From the NCBI GenBank assembly GCA_937899835.1, contig CALCCE010000304.1, forward strand, positions 21,284-85,283: a stretch of 64,000 nt of DNA. Direction: 5' to 3'. Below, in pieces: positions 29,124 to 39,405 of the stretch. The position numbers and the translations under genes were made by a program. Positions within the stretch are counted from its first letter, which is position 1. The number at the start of each line of letters is the position of its first letter. The DNA comes from an uncultured Flavobacteriales bacterium (GTDB taxonomy: Bacteria; Bacteroidota; Bacteroidia; Flavobacteriales_G; Salibacteraceae). The notes beneath the pieces are model-generated. The model saw only the letters and a list, made by a program, of their open reading frames with translations. It was not told where the DNA came from and did not search any database.

Positions 29124-30062
29124 ATGGATTATTTCCTGTTGATTGCCGGACTTGCGGTGCTGGTGCTTAGTGGGGAAGTATTGGTGAAAGGAGCGGTGGG
29201 GATTGCCCTTAGGTTGCGCATTTCTACACTTGTGGTAGGCATGACCGTGGTAAGCTTTGGTACTTCGGCACCCGAGCTATTGGTGAGCTTGCAAGCCTCG
29301 TTATCTGGCAATCCGGCAATTGCCATTGGAAATGTAGTAGGCTCTAACATTGCCAACCTTGCCTTGGTATTGGGCCTCACTGCTTTGGTGCTTCCATTAC
29401 CCGTGGAGCGGGATTCGCTTCGAATCGACTGGCCGGTAATGATGTCTGCCACCATCCTCTTGATTCTATTCATTTTTAACGGTACGGTCAACCGAATAGA
29501 GGGAGGCCTTCTCTTTGGGCTATTGATCCTCTTTACGGTTTGGCTGATCAGGAGGTCGCGAAAAAATGCCAAATCTTCGGATGAAAATGAAGCGGAACCG
29601 CCACCGCTTTGGCATTTGTTTCGAGACCTTGGCCTGGTGGTTTTAGGATGTGTGGGCCTGGTGTTTGGTGCAGATTGGCTGTTGGAAGGCGCGGTAAACA
29701 TTGCTGAATCATACGGGGTGAGTAAGCACGTAATTGGTGTCACCATTGTAGCATTCGGAACCAGTGTTCCCGAATTGGTCACCTCTTTGGTCGCGGCTTT
29801 CCGAAAGCAAAGCGACATTTCTATCGGCAACCTGGTTGGTAGCAACCTATTCAACATCATGGCTATTTTGGGGATCACCGCAATGGTAAAGGACATTCCG
29901 GTTGAGGAAATCGTGATACAACGCGACATTTGGTGGGTATTTGGGGTTTCTCTTTTGTTATTGCCGCTTATGCTTATCGGTCGCAAAATTGGACGATGGC
30001 AGGGCATTTTGCTTTTCTCCATTTATATCGCTTACCTATTAATGCAGGTTTTTTCAGTATAA
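29124..30062 (+). CDS. CaCA family calcium/sodium antiporter (YrbG-like)
   Basis: A 312-residue inner-membrane protein with ~10 hydrophobic helices in two homologous halves. Each half carries the alpha-repeat with its ion-binding acidic residue: GTSAPELLVSLQASLSGN then AIGNVVGSNIANLALVLG, and GTSVPELVTSL then SIGNLVGSNLFNIMAILG. This is the signature of K+-independent Ca2+/Na+ exchangers of the YrbG group. It starts 36 bases after tatA, with which it may share a transcript. The transported ion is assigned from the family only. Confidence 0.9.
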   Translation: MDYFLLIAGLAVLVLSGEVLVKGAVGIALRLRISTLVVGMTVVSFGTSAPELLVSLQASLSGNPAIAIGNVVGSNIANLALVLGLTALVLPLPVERDSLRIDWPVMMSATILLILFIFNGTVNRIEGGLLFGLLILFTVWLIRRSRKNAKSSDENEAEPPPLWHLFRDLGLVVLGCVGLVFGADWLLEGAVNIAESYGVSKHVIGVTIVAFGTSVPELVTSLVAAFRKQSDISIGNLVGSNLFNIMAILGITAMVKDIPVEEIVIQRDIWWVFGVSLLLLPLMLIGRKIGRWQGILLFSIYIAYLLMQVFSV

Positions 30063-30155
30063 CCCTTTTTATAATGGGGGTGCTTTCTTTTTTTTAATAA
30101 AAAATTAAAGAATGCGCTGAAATTTCAGGGGGTTTGTTGGTAAAAAGTGCAAAAT

Positions 30156-30189
30156 TTTGAGAGTCGACCCCTAGAAAAGGTTACTTTTG
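30156..30189 (+). promoter_or_regulatory. Promoter of the glutamine synthetase gene
   Basis: TTTG at 30156-30159 and TACTTTTG at 30182-30189 are 22 bases apart, slightly more than the usual 19. The start codon follows 40 bases after the -7 box. The AT-rich stretch 30088-30111 upstream (T runs then A runs) could be an UP-like or bending region. Confidence 0.5.
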
Positions 30190-30229
30190 CTTTGAATTTT
30201 CTTTTTTTAGCAAAAAACACTTACGATCC

Positions 30230-32422
30230 ATGTCTACGTTTCGTTTTCGTGCCCTTGAGGCCACTCTCTCCCGCCAACCGGTAGAAACCACGGCTCCTGC
30301 TGAGTTGATATCTGATTACTTCGGGGAAAATGTATTCAATCAAAAATCCATGATGGAATTTTTGACGGAAGAAGCTTATGAAAGTGTGATGGAAGCCATC
30401 GAGCAAGGCACCCGGATCGACCGAAAAATTGCCGATCAAGTTGCCTCTGCCATGAAAGCTTGGGCACTGTCGAAAGGAGCTACCCACTACACCCACTGGT
30501 TCCAGCCTTTGACCGGACGTACCGCTGAAAAGCACGATTCATTCTTCGATCCAGTAGGCAATGGTCGTTCCATCGAGCGTTTTGAAGGAGATCAATTGGT
30601 GCAGCAAGAGCCGGATGCTTCCAGTTTTCCAAATGGAGGTATCCGCAACACTTTTGAGGCTCGGGGTTACACCGCTTGGGATCCTACCTCACCGGCTTTT
30701 ATCATGGGCGGTACTCTTTGCATTCCAACCGTTTTTGTGGCCTACACTGGCGAAGCCCTGGATTATAAAGCTCCGTTGTTAAAAGCCCTTGGAGCCGTAG
30801 ATGAAGCTGCAGTAGAGGTCTGCAAGTTTTTTGATAAAAACGTAACCAAGGTAAACGCGACCCTGGGTTGGGAACAAGAATACTTTCTGGTAGATGCTGC
30901 GCTTTTCAATGCACGGCCTGATCTGGTGTTGACTGGCCGCACCTTATTTGGGCATAGCTCTTCGAAGGGACAACAATTGGACGACCACTATTTTGGTTCC
31001 ATCCCAGATCGGGCCGCGGCCTTCATGCGCGATTTTGAAGCAGAAGCCCTGCGCCTGGGCATTCCGGTGAAAACCCGTCACAATGAGGTGGCACCCAACC
31101 AATTCGAATGTGCTCCTCTTTTTGAAGAGGCCAACCTGTCTGTAGACCACAACCAGTTGGTGATGGATGTGATGGAAAAAACGGCCAGTCGACACAACTT
31201 TAGGGTCCTGTTGCACGAAAAGCCCTTCGCAGGGATGAACGGTTCCGGAAAGCACAACAACTGGTCTTTAGCTACCAATACGGGGGTTAACCTGCTAAGT
31301 CCGGGCAAGACACCCAAGACCAACCTGCGCTTTTTAACCTTTTTTATCAATACCATCAAAGCAGTACACGATCACGCAGATTTGCTGCGGGCCTCCATCG
31401 CCAATGCAGGTAACGATCACCGATTGGGCGCTAACGAAGCGCCACCCGCCATCATTTCCATCTTTATTGGTTCACAATTGACCAAAGTGCTCAATGATCT
31501 CGAAGCAGAGGTAAAAGGTGGTAAAATGACCCCCGATCAGAAAACCGACTTGAAACTGCGCGTAGGCCGCATTCCTGAAATCCTGTTGGACAACACCGAC
31601 CGCAACCGTACTTCTCCATTTGCCTTCACCGGCAACAAATTTGAGTTCCGTGCAGTGGGTTCTACTTCCAACTGCTCTTCGGCAATGACCGCTTTAAATA
31701 CCATCATTGCCAAGCAACTGCAGACCTTTAAAAAGGATGTAGATGCTATTATTCAGCGCGATAAGGTAAAGAAAGATGAAGCCATTTTTCAAGTACTACG
31801 GGAATACATTGTATCCTCAAAAAACATTCGCTTTGAAGGCAACGGCTATTCTGACGATTGGGTAAAAGAAGCAGAAAAAAGAGGTTTGTCTAACGTAAAA
31901 ACCACTCCTTATGCCCTTGGAGCTTATTTGAAAGAGGAAGTACTGTCTCTTTTCGAAGAGTTCAACATCATGAGTAGGGTAGAGGTAGAAGCACGGCACG
32001 AAATCAATCTGGAGAACTACCAGATGAAAATCCAGATCGAATCTCGGGTCATGGGTGATTTAGCCATCAATCATTTTTTGCCCTCCGCCCTCCGTTACCA
32101 GAATCAGTTGATTGAAAACGTTCAGGGGCTTATTGCTGTCTTAGGCGAGGAAGCCGGGCGCGAAGCTGGGGCCGCTTCCATTTCGTTGATCAAAGAAGTT
32201 TCAGAAAGGGTGAATACCATTCGCAAAGCTGTTCACGACATGACTGAGGCGCGAAAGAAAGCCAATGCGATTGAAGATATGGAAGCCAAATCCAAATCTT
32301 ACTGCGATGCCGTGATTCCTTTTTTTGAAATCATCCGTTACGAAATCGATAAATTAGAATTGATTGTGGAAGATGACCTCTGGCCACTTCCCAAATACCG
32401 CGAAATGTTGTTTACCCGATAA
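30230..32422 (+). CDS. glnN: Glutamine synthetase type III
   Basis: A 730-residue GSIII enzyme that makes glutamine from glutamate and ammonia with ATP. The N-terminal GSIII-specific region includes HYTHWFQPLTG; the catalytic core contains NATLGWEQEYFLVD, KTRHNEVAPNQFECAP, the nucleotide-loop region GSGKHNNWS and GNDHRLGANEAPPA. GSIII is found mainly in Bacteroidota and cyanobacteria, is a double hexameric ring and is not controlled by adenylylation like GSI. It is transcribed alone, with a promoter and terminator of its own. Confidence 0.96.
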   Translation: MSTFRFRALEATLSRQPVETTAPAELISDYFGENVFNQKSMMEFLTEEAYESVMEAIEQGTRIDRKIADQVASAMKAWALSKGATHYTHWFQPLTGRTAEKHDSFFDPVGNGRSIERFEGDQLVQQEPDASSFPNGGIRNTFEARGYTAWDPTSPAFIMGGTLCIPTVFVAYTGEALDYKAPLLKALGAVDEAAVEVCKFFDKNVTKVNATLGWEQEYFLVDAALFNARPDLVLTGRTLFGHSSSKGQQLDDHYFGSIPDRAAAFMRDFEAEALRLGIPVKTRHNEVAPNQFECAPLFEEANLSVDHNQLVMDVMEKTASRHNFRVLLHEKPFAGMNGSGKHNNWSLATNTGVNLLSPGKTPKTNLRFLTFFINTIKAVHDHADLLRASIANAGNDHRLGANEAPPAIISIFIGSQLTKVLNDLEAEVKGGKMTPDQKTDLKLRVGRIPEILLDNTDRNRTSPFAFTGNKFEFRAVGSTSNCSSAMTALNTIIAKQLQTFKKDVDAIIQRDKVKKDEAIFQVLREYIVSSKNIRFEGNGYSDDWVKEAEKRGLSNVKTTPYALGAYLKEEVLSLFEEFNIMSRVEVEARHEINLENYQMKIQIESRVMGDLAINHFLPSALRYQNQLIENVQGLIAVLGEEAGREAGAASISLIKEVSERVNTIRKAVHDMTEARKKANAIEDMEAKSKSYCDAVIPFFEIIRYEIDKLELIVEDDLWPLPKYREMLFTR

Positions 32423-32448
32423 ATTGGGGATGACGCTATAGTTATTAC

Positions 32449-32483
32449 AAGGGGTAGGTTCTTTGAGGATCACCCCTTTTTTT
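32449..32483 (+). terminator. Terminator of glutamine synthetase gene
   Basis: Arms AAGGGGT (32449-32455) and ACCCCTT (32472-32478) form a 7-bp stem around a 16-base loop, followed by a run of seven Ts at 32477-32483. Confidence 0.7.
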
Positions 32484-32828
32484 ATTCCCCAATGACTAAG
32501 ATTTCGCGTTCCGACTGCATTTTCATGGAAGAGCATCGCCCTGCCGTTTCGAACATTTATCAATCGTAAAATAGTGTATCGGTCAGTGTAACTTTTAGCA
32601 ACGGAACAGTTATGAGAGCGAAAGTCAACTGGAAAGAGAGAGATCAGTCGCGCAGAATAGAGGAATGCAAGGCAGAGAGAGGTAGCCAAAAAAACCGGTT
32701 AATTGGCCAAAAGAAGGCGATTCGTCCCTTAAAAACCAGCTTTGATATGAATAAAATAATTAGTTAATTTGCTAACCCCTTGAAATTTAGAATTGCGATT
32801 CAAGAGGGTTTTTAATCCCTGCAAAACC
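32484..32828. other. Intergenic region upstream of the PorE-like gene
   Basis: No open frame with family character, tRNA or repeat is visible in these 345 bases. The first ~250 bases look like ordinary non-coding sequence. The last ~60 bases hold a hairpin followed by Ts (next entry). A TTAATTTG near 32764 is close to but not a match for the -7 consensus, so the promoter of the downstream gene is not identified. Confidence 0.5.
32774..32813 (+). promoter_or_regulatory. Terminator-like hairpin in the leader of the PorE-like gene
   Basis: AACCC+CTTGAA (32774-32784) pairs with TTCAAG+GGGTT (32799-32804 and 32806-32810), giving 11 bp with a one-base bulge and a 14-base loop, followed by TTTTT. 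It ends 15 bases before the ATG at 32829, so it could attenuate transcription or hide the start region. It may instead be a chance structure. Confidence 0.45.
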
Positions 32829-34880
32829 ATGAAATTAATGAGAACCATTGCCGTTCTGTTTCTGGCCTTCGGTGTTAGTTTTACCTCCTTTGCCCAGAAG
32901 GATTTAACCAAAACCGCCGAACTTGCGTTTGAAAGCGAGTCCTACTCTGATGCCATTCTTCTATTTAAGAAGGCATATACCAAAGAAAAAGATTCGAAGA
33001 AAAAGGGAGAGATCCTTTTTAATATCGCCGAATGTTACCGGAACATTCAAGACCCTAAACAAGCCGAAGTATGGTATAAAAAAGCCATCAAATTCAACCA
33101 TCCTGATCCATTGGCCAACCTCTACCTGGCGGATGTGATTAAAAGTCAAGGCCGCTACGATGAAGCCATCGTTGAATACCAAAAGTACAAGGCCAAAAAT
33201 CCGGGCGACCCACGTGGTGATAGCGGAATCAAATCTTGTGAAATGGCTTCCAAGTGGGAGGAAGAAAAAGACAAATCAAAATACAAAGTGGAGAATGAGG
33301 TATTGCTCAACTCCAAAGAGTTTGACTTCTCTCCAACTTTTGCCGATAAGAAAAACAACGCTGTGATTTTTACCTCCTCCCGCCAAGGTTCTACCGGTGG
33401 CGGAGACGATGGTGTAACCGGTCAAAGTTTTACCGATCTTTTTTACTCAGAACGTGATAAGCGCGGTAAATGGAGTGTTCCTGAACCTTTGAATACCACT
33501 ATCAATACGGCTGGAAACGAAGGTTCGGCGGCTTTGAATACCCGTCGTAACTTCATCTACTTCACGCGCTGCGAAGCGCAAAACAAAAAGCAGTTGGTTT
33601 GCCATATTTATGGTGCCAAAAAACAAGGTAGACTGTGGGCAGAGCCAACACAAATAGAATTTGAAGACGATTCGCTGAAGAAAGTGCACATGGGACACCC
33701 TTGTCTTTCTAAGGACGACATGGTGATGATTTTCGCTACTGACGCTCTTGGCGGTCAGGGAGGGAAGGATTTATTTTACAGCACTTACGACAAGAAAGCC
33801 AAGAAATGGTCTAATCCAGTTAACCTGGGCCCTGAGATCAATACCTCAGGCCATGAAATGTTTCCATTCCTACGCCCTGACGGTACTTTGTTTTTTGCTT
33901 CGGATGGTCATATCGGCATGGGAGGCTTAGACATCTTCAGTGCTGCTTCTACCGGTAAGAATGCATGGGGCAAGCCTGAAAACATGAAATCGCCCATCAA
34001 TTCGCCTGCCAACGATTTCGGAATCATTTTCGAAGGCAATAAAAACCGTGGTTTCCTTACTTCTGACCGGAAAGACTCGCGCGGTGCAGACGACATTTAC
34101 CAATTCTATCAACCACCTACCATTTACATCCTTCAGGGAACTGTAACAGATGTAGAAACCAAAAAGCCTTTGGTTGGCGCCAAAGTTACGCTTGTTGGAA
34201 CCGATGGCTCTTCGGTAGAAGCGGTTACTGACGAGTTGGGCTTTTACATGTTTGATAAAAAGGAAGGAACAAACGATCGTTTCCTTTCCGAAAACACAGC
34301 CTATACCATTGAAGTCTCCAAAGAGGGCAGCGATCCTGGTTATTTGAATGCCAAAGGGCAAGAAACCACCGTAGGGGTGGCAAAGTCCACCACCTTTGTG
34401 CACGACTTCGGCTTGCAACCTTTCTCGGATGAGATTACCTTCCCCAAGGTTTTATACGACCTTGGCAAATGGGACTTGCAAGTAAATGATTCGGTTAATT
34501 CAAAGGACTCTCTCAACTTCTTGTACCAAGTGTTGGTAGACAACCCCAACATTGTGATCGAGCTATCAGCACATACTGACTCTCGGGGTGGTGATAAAGC
34601 CAACGAAACGCTATCTCAAAAGCGTGCACAGAGTTGTGTAGATTACCTCGTAGAGAAGGGAATTCCAGAAGATCGCATGAAGCCGCAAGGTTATGGTGAG
34701 CGTTCACTTAAAATTACTGACGAAACTATTGCTGCACTGCCAACTGTGCAAGAGCGCGAAGCTGCTCACCAAGAAAACCGGCGAACAGTATTTAAAGTAT
34801 TACGAGACGACTATGTACCCAAACCTGCTGCTCCCGCCGAGGGAACTGAAGGTGGTGACACAGAAGGTTCAGACGGTTAG
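32829..34880 (+). CDS. PorE-like T9SS component / OmpA-family protein (TPR-PD40-CRD-OmpA)
   Basis: 683 residues in four parts. After a signal peptide (1-23, ending SFAQ) come TPR repeats (~24-130), a PD40 beta-propeller (~150-430, with repeats of the FSPTFADKKNNAVIFTSSR and GGKDLFYSTYD kind), a carboxypeptidase-regulatory-like domain (~432-525, GTVTDVETKKPLVGAKVTL) and an OmpA C-terminal peptidoglycan-binding domain (~537-660, LSAHTDSRGGDKANETLSQKRAQ). This order is that of PorE (PG1058), which anchors the P. gingivalis T9SS to peptidoglycan. PorE is described as a lipoprotein; here there is no lipobox cysteine, only a signal peptidase I-type site. The call as PorE proper is inference, since Bacteroidota carry several proteins of this plan. 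Confidence 0.75.
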   Translation: MKLMRTIAVLFLAFGVSFTSFAQKDLTKTAELAFESESYSDAILLFKKAYTKEKDSKKKGEILFNIAECYRNIQDPKQAEVWYKKAIKFNHPDPLANLYLADVIKSQGRYDEAIVEYQKYKAKNPGDPRGDSGIKSCEMASKWEEEKDKSKYKVENEVLLNSKEFDFSPTFADKKNNAVIFTSSRQGSTGGGDDGVTGQSFTDLFYSERDKRGKWSVPEPLNTTINTAGNEGSAALNTRRNFIYFTRCEAQNKKQLVCHIYGAKKQGRLWAEPTQIEFEDDSLKKVHMGHPCLSKDDMVMIFATDALGGQGGKDLFYSTYDKKAKKWSNPVNLGPEINTSGHEMFPFLRPDGTLFFASDGHIGMGGLDIFSAASTGKNAWGKPENMKSPINSPANDFGIIFEGNKNRGFLTSDRKDSRGADDIYQFYQPPTIYILQGTVTDVETKKPLVGAKVTLVGTDGSSVEAVTDELGFYMFDKKEGTNDRFLSENTAYTIEVSKEGSDPGYLNAKGQETTVGVAKSTTFVHDFGLQPFSDEITFPKVLYDLGKWDLQVNDSVNSKDSLNFLYQVLVDNPNIVIELSAHTDSRGGDKANETLSQKRAQSCVDYLVEKGIPEDRMKPQGYGERSLKITDETIAALPTVQEREAAHQENRRTVFKVLRDDYVPKPAAPAEGTEGGDTEGSDG

Positions 34881-34940
34881 GGCTGGAAGCAGATTCTGTT
34901 TCTTTGCCCGGATAACCACACAATAAATTGTAATCCAGAG

Positions 34941-34967
34941 GCATCCCCATTTTGGGGATGCTTTTTT
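34941..34967 (+). terminator. Terminator of the PorE-like gene
   Basis: A 9-bp perfect stem (GCATCCCCA / TGGGGATGC) with a TTT loop and six following Ts. It ends 10 bases before the purM start codon. Confidence 0.85.
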
Positions 34968-34976
34968 ATTTCGACC

Positions 34977-36143
34977 ATGTCAGAAGGACTTAAATACGAT
35001 GCTCGGGGCGTTTCAGCCGATAAGTCAGAAGTACACGAGGCCATCAAACACCTTGATAAAGGGGTTTTTCCCAATGCATTTTGCAAAATCTTACCGGACA
35101 TAGCGGCAGGAGACGACAGTTACTGCAACATCATGCACGCCGATACCGCGGGCACAAAAACCTCGCTGGCCTATTTGTATTGGAAAGAGACCGGCGACCT
35201 TTCTGTTTGGAAAGGCATCGTTCAGGATGCTCTGGTAATGAACTTAGACGACTTGATCTGTGTAGGAGCAACCGACAACATTATCATGTCCTCCACTATT
35301 GGGCGCAACAAGCACCTCATTCCCGGAGAAGTAGTTTCTGCACTTATCAATGCCACTTCCGAGTTCATTAACGACATGCGCGAATGGGGCATTGGTATGT
35401 CGCTGGCGGGGGGAGAAACCGCAGACGTTGGCGATATCGTGCGCACCCTCGATGTGGGCTTCACAGCTTTTGTGCGTATGCCTCGGGCAAAAGTGATCGA
35501 CATGCAGGTGCAGCCGGGAGATGTGATTATTGGCCTTGCCTCTTTCGGACAATCGGCCTATGAATATGACTATAACGGGGGAATGGGCAGCAACGGCCTG
35601 ACCTCTGCCCGGCACGATGTGTTGGCCCACGACCTTGCTGCTAAATATCCTGAAAGCTTCGATCCTAACACCCCACGGGATTTGGTGTATGCCGGAGGCC
35701 GCAGCCTGACAGAAGCAGAAAAGACAACCGGTATTCCAGTAGGGAAACTCATTTTAAGCCCTACAAGAACTTATGCTCCGGTAATTGCCGCAATGCTCAA
35801 GGAGCACCGTGAGCGCATTCATGGCATTGTGCATTGCAGTGGAGGAGCACAAACCAAGGTGATGAAGTTTGTACAGAACCGGCACATCATTAAAGATCAA
35901 TTGTTTGGCATTCCCCCCCTTTTCCAGTTGATCCAAAACGAATCCAAAACCGATTGGAAAGAAATGTACCAGGTGTTCAACATGGGGCATCGAATGGAAC
36001 TCTATGTACCCGCTGAAATTGCAGAAGAGTTGATGGCCATTTCCAAGTCGCTGAGTGTAGACGCCCAAATTATCGGTAGGGTAGAGGAAGCCAGCGAAAA
36101 CCGGCTCACCATTGAGAGTCCTTATGGCTCATTCATTTATTAA
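34977..36143 (+). CDS. purM: Phosphoribosylformylglycinamidine cyclo-ligase (PurM, AIR synthase)
   Basis: The fifth step of purine synthesis: ATP-dependent ring closure of FGAM to AIR. The 388-residue protein has the PurM fold. Near the N-terminus it has [21 protein letters not shown]; the ATP-binding part includes [11 protein letters not shown] and [21 protein letters not shown]; the C-terminal half has [10 protein letters not shown] and the ligand loop [10 protein letters not shown]. It is the longer Bacteroidota form. It heads a tight purM-prfA-pyrF set, 11 bases before prfA, although any promoter must overlap the terminator upstream. Confidence 0.9.
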   Translation: MSEGLKYDARGVSADKSEVHEAIKHLDKGVFPNAFCKILPDIAAGDDSYCNIMHADTAGTKTSLAYLYWKETGDLSVWKGIVQDALVMNLDDLICVGATDNIIMSSTIGRNKHLIPGEVVSALINATSEFINDMREWGIGMSLAGGETADVGDIVRTLDVGFTAFVRMPRAKVIDMQVQPGDVIIGLASFGQSAYEYDYNGGMGSNGLTSARHDVLAHDLAAKYPESFDPNTPRDLVYAGGRSLTEAEKTTGIPVGKLILSPTRTYAPVIAAMLKEHRERIHGIVHCSGGAQTKVMKFVQNRHIIKDQLFGIPPLFQLIQNESKTDWKEMYQVFNMGHRMELYVPAEIAEELMAISKSLSVDAQIIGRVEEASENRLTIESPYGSFIY

Positions 36144-36154
36144 ACATTGCCGTT

Positions 36155-37237
36155 ATGATCCATCAACTGGAAGCCATTAAGGAGCGCTGGGGAGAGGTGA
36201 GTAAGCTCATCGTTGATCCAGATGTCATTGCGGACATGAAACGCTATGTGAAGCTCAACAAAGAGTACAAAGACCTTGGAGCCATCGTAAAAGCGTATGA
36301 GGTGTATGCCAATGTGTTGGAAAACATCGACTCTTCTAAAGCCATGTTGGAAGAAGAGACGGATCCTGAATTCCGGGAAATGGCGCGGCAGGAACTGGAT
36401 GAGTTGACTACCAAAAGGGAGACGCTCGAATCTGAGATTCGGATCATGTTGATTCCCAAAGATCCTGAAGACACTAAAAACGCAGTGATGGAAATTCGGG
36501 CCGGAACCGGAGGCGATGAAGCCAGTATTTTTGCGGGCGACTTGTATCGGATGTATACCCGTTTTTGCGAAGGCCGCGGCTGGCGCACCGAATTGGTAGA
36601 TTACACCGAAGGAACTTCAGGAGGCTATAAGGAAATCATTTTCAACGTAACCGGTGAAGACGTTTACGGAGTATTGAAATACGAAGCTGGTGTACACCGG
36701 GTCCAACGGGTACCACAAACGGAAACCCAAGGGCGTGTACATACTTCTGCGGCTACAGTGGCGGTTCTTCCCGAAGCCGACGAATTCGACATCGAATTGA
36801 AGGCCGAGGACATCAAGCGCGATGAGTTCTGTTCATCAGGACCAGGCGGGCAGTCGGTGAATACTACTTATTCTGCTATTCGGCTTACCCACCTGCCCAC
36901 CGGGATTGTGGTGCAGTGCCAGGACCAAAAATCGAAGCTGAAAAACCTCGACAAAGCGATGGGGGTGCTTCGTTCACGGATTTATGAAATGGAGTTGGCC
37001 AAGCGCAATTCGGAAATTGCTGCCAAACGGAAATCGATGGTCTCAAGTGGCGACCGCTCGGCAAAGATTCGCACTTACAACTATCCTCAAGGACGGGTAA
37101 CCGATCACCGCATCAACCTTACCCTTTATAACCTGGGTGCTATTATTGACGGTGATATCAATAAGATCATCGAAGAACTACAGCTGGTGGAGAATGCTGA
37201 AAAGCTCAAAGAGGGAAGCTTGTTGGCAGAAAATTAA
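36155..37237 (+). CDS. prfA: Peptide chain release factor 1
   Basis: Recognises UAA and UAG in the ribosomal A site and triggers peptide release. The GGQ motif is in [20 protein letters not shown], and the codon-reading tripeptide, PAT in E. coli, appears as PQT in [19 protein letters not shown]. The overall match and 360-residue length mark RF1 rather than RF2, which would have SPF. A functional RF1 and the use of TAG as the final stop of the PorE-like gene show that TAG is read as stop here, which bears on the two in-frame stops in the subtilase gene. Confidence 0.96.
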   Translation: MIHQLEAIKERWGEVSKLIVDPDVIADMKRYVKLNKEYKDLGAIVKAYEVYANVLENIDSSKAMLEEETDPEFREMARQELDELTTKRETLESEIRIMLIPKDPEDTKNAVMEIRAGTGGDEASIFAGDLYRMYTRFCEGRGWRTELVDYTEGTSGGYKEIIFNVTGEDVYGVLKYEAGVHRVQRVPQTETQGRVHTSAATVAVLPEADEFDIELKAEDIKRDEFCSSGPGGQSVNTTYSAIRLTHLPTGIVVQCQDQKSKLKNLDKAMGVLRSRIYEMELAKRNSEIAAKRKSMVSSGDRSAKIRTYNYPQGRVTDHRINLTLYNLGAIIDGDINKIIEELQLVENAEKLKEGSLLAEN

Positions 37238-37242
37238 GTGTG

Positions 37243-38064
37243 ATGAACCGTGAAGAACTTTTTTCCCGAATTCGGGAAAAGCAATCATTTTTGTGTGTAG
37301 GGCTGGATTCTGACATCCACCGTTTGCCCAGGCACCTGCTGAATAGTGAAGATCCAGTGTTTGAGTTTAATCGGCAAATTGTGGAGGCTACTGCAGATTT
37401 GTGTGTTTCCTACAAGCTCAACATCGCCTTTTACGAAAGCCAGGGAGCAAAAGGGTGGAAGAGCCTGGAACGCACGCTGGAAATCTTACCTCAAGACACT
37501 TTTATCATTGCTGATGCCAAACGGGGCGACATCGGGAACACTTCGCGGCTCTACGCCAGTGCCTTTTTCGAAAACCTTGATTTTGACTCTGTAACGGTGG
37601 CTCCCTACATGGGTGCCGATTCTGTTACTCCTTTTTTGGATTACGAGGGCAAATGGGTTATTCTTTTGGCCTTGACATCAAATCCAGGTTCCAACGACTT
37701 TCAACAATTGGAGTTGAAGGATGGAAGTCCGCTGTATCATTCAGTAATCCAGACCTCTGCCGGATGGGGAAGTCCGGATCAATTGATGTACGTGGTAGGA
37801 GCTACACGCGGAAGCGGTATTGGTGAGGTCCGCAATTTGGCGCCAGAACACTTCTTTTTGGTGCCGGGAGTAGGTGCCCAAGGCGGTAGCCTGGAAGAAG
37901 TGGCGCAATACGGATTTAATGACCATTGTGGTATTTTGGTGAATAGCTCCCGAGGAATCATTTTTGCCAGTGAAGGTGAAGACTTTGCCGAGGCGGCAAG
38001 GCAATCGGCCCAGCAATTGCAACAGCAGATGAAGCAGCTTTTGCACGACCGCGGATTGGTGTAA
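37243..38064 (+). CDS. pyrF: Orotidine 5'-phosphate decarboxylase (type 2)
   Basis: The last step of UMP synthesis. The 273-residue length and motif [11 protein letters not shown], with the catalytic Lys-Asp network, place it in the PyrF subfamily 2 found in Bacteroidota, Actinobacteria and Myxococcus. Substrate phosphate loop residues lie in [13 protein letters not shown] and VPGVGAQGG. The ATG at 37243 is preferred over a GTG one codon upstream; it starts 5 bases after the prfA stop. Confidence 0.93.
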   Translation: MNREELFSRIREKQSFLCVGLDSDIHRLPRHLLNSEDPVFEFNRQIVEATADLCVSYKLNIAFYESQGAKGWKSLERTLEILPQDTFIIADAKRGDIGNTSRLYASAFFENLDFDSVTVAPYMGADSVTPFLDYEGKWVILLALTSNPGSNDFQQLELKDGSPLYHSVIQTSAGWGSPDQLMYVVGATRGSGIGEVRNLAPEHFFLVPGVGAQGGSLEEVAQYGFNDHCGILVNSSRGIIFASEGEDFAEAARQSAQQLQQQMKQLLHDRGLV

Positions 38065-38121
38065 GCCAGTTCTCCCGGTAAAAGCCTACCTTTAGGTTCC
38101 CCCCCCGCATGCTGTTTATTT

Positions 38122-39405
38122 ATGACGGAGGCCTTTCTGCAATATGTCTGGCGCTTCGGGCTATTTGATAATCGTCAACTGACCACATCGGCTGGTCGTA
38201 CCATCGAAATCATTGCCCTGGGCGACTTGAATACCGATGCCGGACCCGATTTTTTCAATGCTCAAATCAGGCTTGGAGAAACACACTGGGTGGGTAATAT
38301 CGAAATACACCTCAAAAGCAGCGATTGGGCGAAACATCGCCATCACCAGGATTCGGCCTACAACAACGTGATATTACACGTAGTGGAAACCTCTGACGGT
38401 GAAGCTAAAACTGAGAATGGGAGAACGCTTCCCGAGGTGGCAATTGGTCAACGGATTCGCAAAGATGTTTTGTCCAATTACCGCAACATGCTCGAAAATG
38501 GCCAGTGGGTGGCTTGTCAGCCGCGGCTTCAGGAGGTGGAACCACTTTTGGTCAACACCTGGGTCACACGCATGGTAATTGAACGTTTGCAACGCAAATC
38601 GGCAATTATTGAGCGACTGCTCGACCGTAATCAGCAAGACTGGGCGGAGGCGTTTTACCAAATCCTGGCGCGTAATTTTGGTTTCAAAACCAATGCTGAG
38701 CCATTTGAGCAGTTGGCCAGAAGCCTCCCATTCAAATACCTTGCCCGGCATCGAGATGACCCTTTCCAGTTGGAAGCCTTAATCTTTGGACAAGCCGGCA
38801 TGTTATCTGGTGCGCCAAAAGATGATTATCAGCGCCAACTTCAAGGGGAGTACCATTACCTGCAACACAAATACGACTTGCGGCCCTTAGAAGTGAGGCA
38901 GTGGAAGTTTGCCCGTCTGCGCCCTTCTAATTTCCCTTCCGTTCGCCTTGCACAGTTTGCCCAACTCATTCATTTATGGGATGCCATGTTTTCCAAAGTG
39001 TTGGAAGCTCCAAGACTATCGGATTTGGAAACGATATTCCAAATTAAAGCCGGAGCCTACTGGGACACGCACTATCATTTTGGACGTACCAGTCGAAAGC
39101 AAGTGAAACGTATCGGAAAGATGTCGGTTCACAACCTGTTCATCAATACTGTGGTTCCTTTTCTGTTCACCTATGGGCGTCATCGGGGGAAACCAAGCCT
39201 GGAAGAACGCGCCTTGGCGTGGTTGGAACTGTTGCCTTCGGAAAACAACACGATCGTGAGAGGGTGGCAAGATATTGGAGTAGGAGCGAGGTCCGCTTTC
39301 CGCTCTCAGGGCCTTCTGGAACTGAAAAGCAACTATTGCAATCGGAAAAATTGTGTAAATTGCAGCATCGGTAACCGTTTGCTCAAATCACCCCATGATC
39401 GATAG
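38122..39405 (+). CDS. DUF2851 family protein
   Basis: A 427-residue member of DUF2851, found mostly in Bacteroidota and of unknown function. Typical segments are GDLNTDAGPDFFNAQI, VGNIEIHLKSSDW and YNNVILHVV in the N-terminal half, and a C-terminal cysteine cluster CNRKNCVNCSIG that could bind a metal. No signal peptide is seen. The last 11 bases overlap the next gene (PspC-like), so the two are translated in a coupled way. Confidence 0.88.
   Translation: MTEAFLQYVWRFGLFDNRQLTTSAGRTIEIIALGDLNTDAGPDFFNAQIRLGETHWVGNIEIHLKSSDWAKHRHHQDSAYNNVILHVVETSDGEAKTENGRTLPEVAIGQRIRKDVLSNYRNMLENGQWVACQPRLQEVEPLLVNTWVTRMVIERLQRKSAIIERLLDRNQQDWAEAFYQILARNFGFKTNAEPFEQLARSLPFKYLARHRDDPFQLEALIFGQAGMLSGAPKDDYQRQLQGEYHYLQHKYDLRPLEVRQWKFARLRPSNFPSVRLAQFAQLIHLWDAMFSKVLEAPRLSDLETIFQIKAGAYWDTHYHFGRTSRKQVKRIGKMSVHNLFINTVVPFLFTYGRHRGKPSLEERALAWLELLPSENNTIVRGWQDIGVGARSAFRSQGLLELKSNYCNRKNCVNCSIGNRLLKSPHDR

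Noticed and set aside
29129..30022. A 297-codon minus-strand frame opposite the CaCA antiporter
   Set aside because: The translation is Ser/Thr/Pro-rich without any recognisable fold, while the plus strand has both alpha-repeats.
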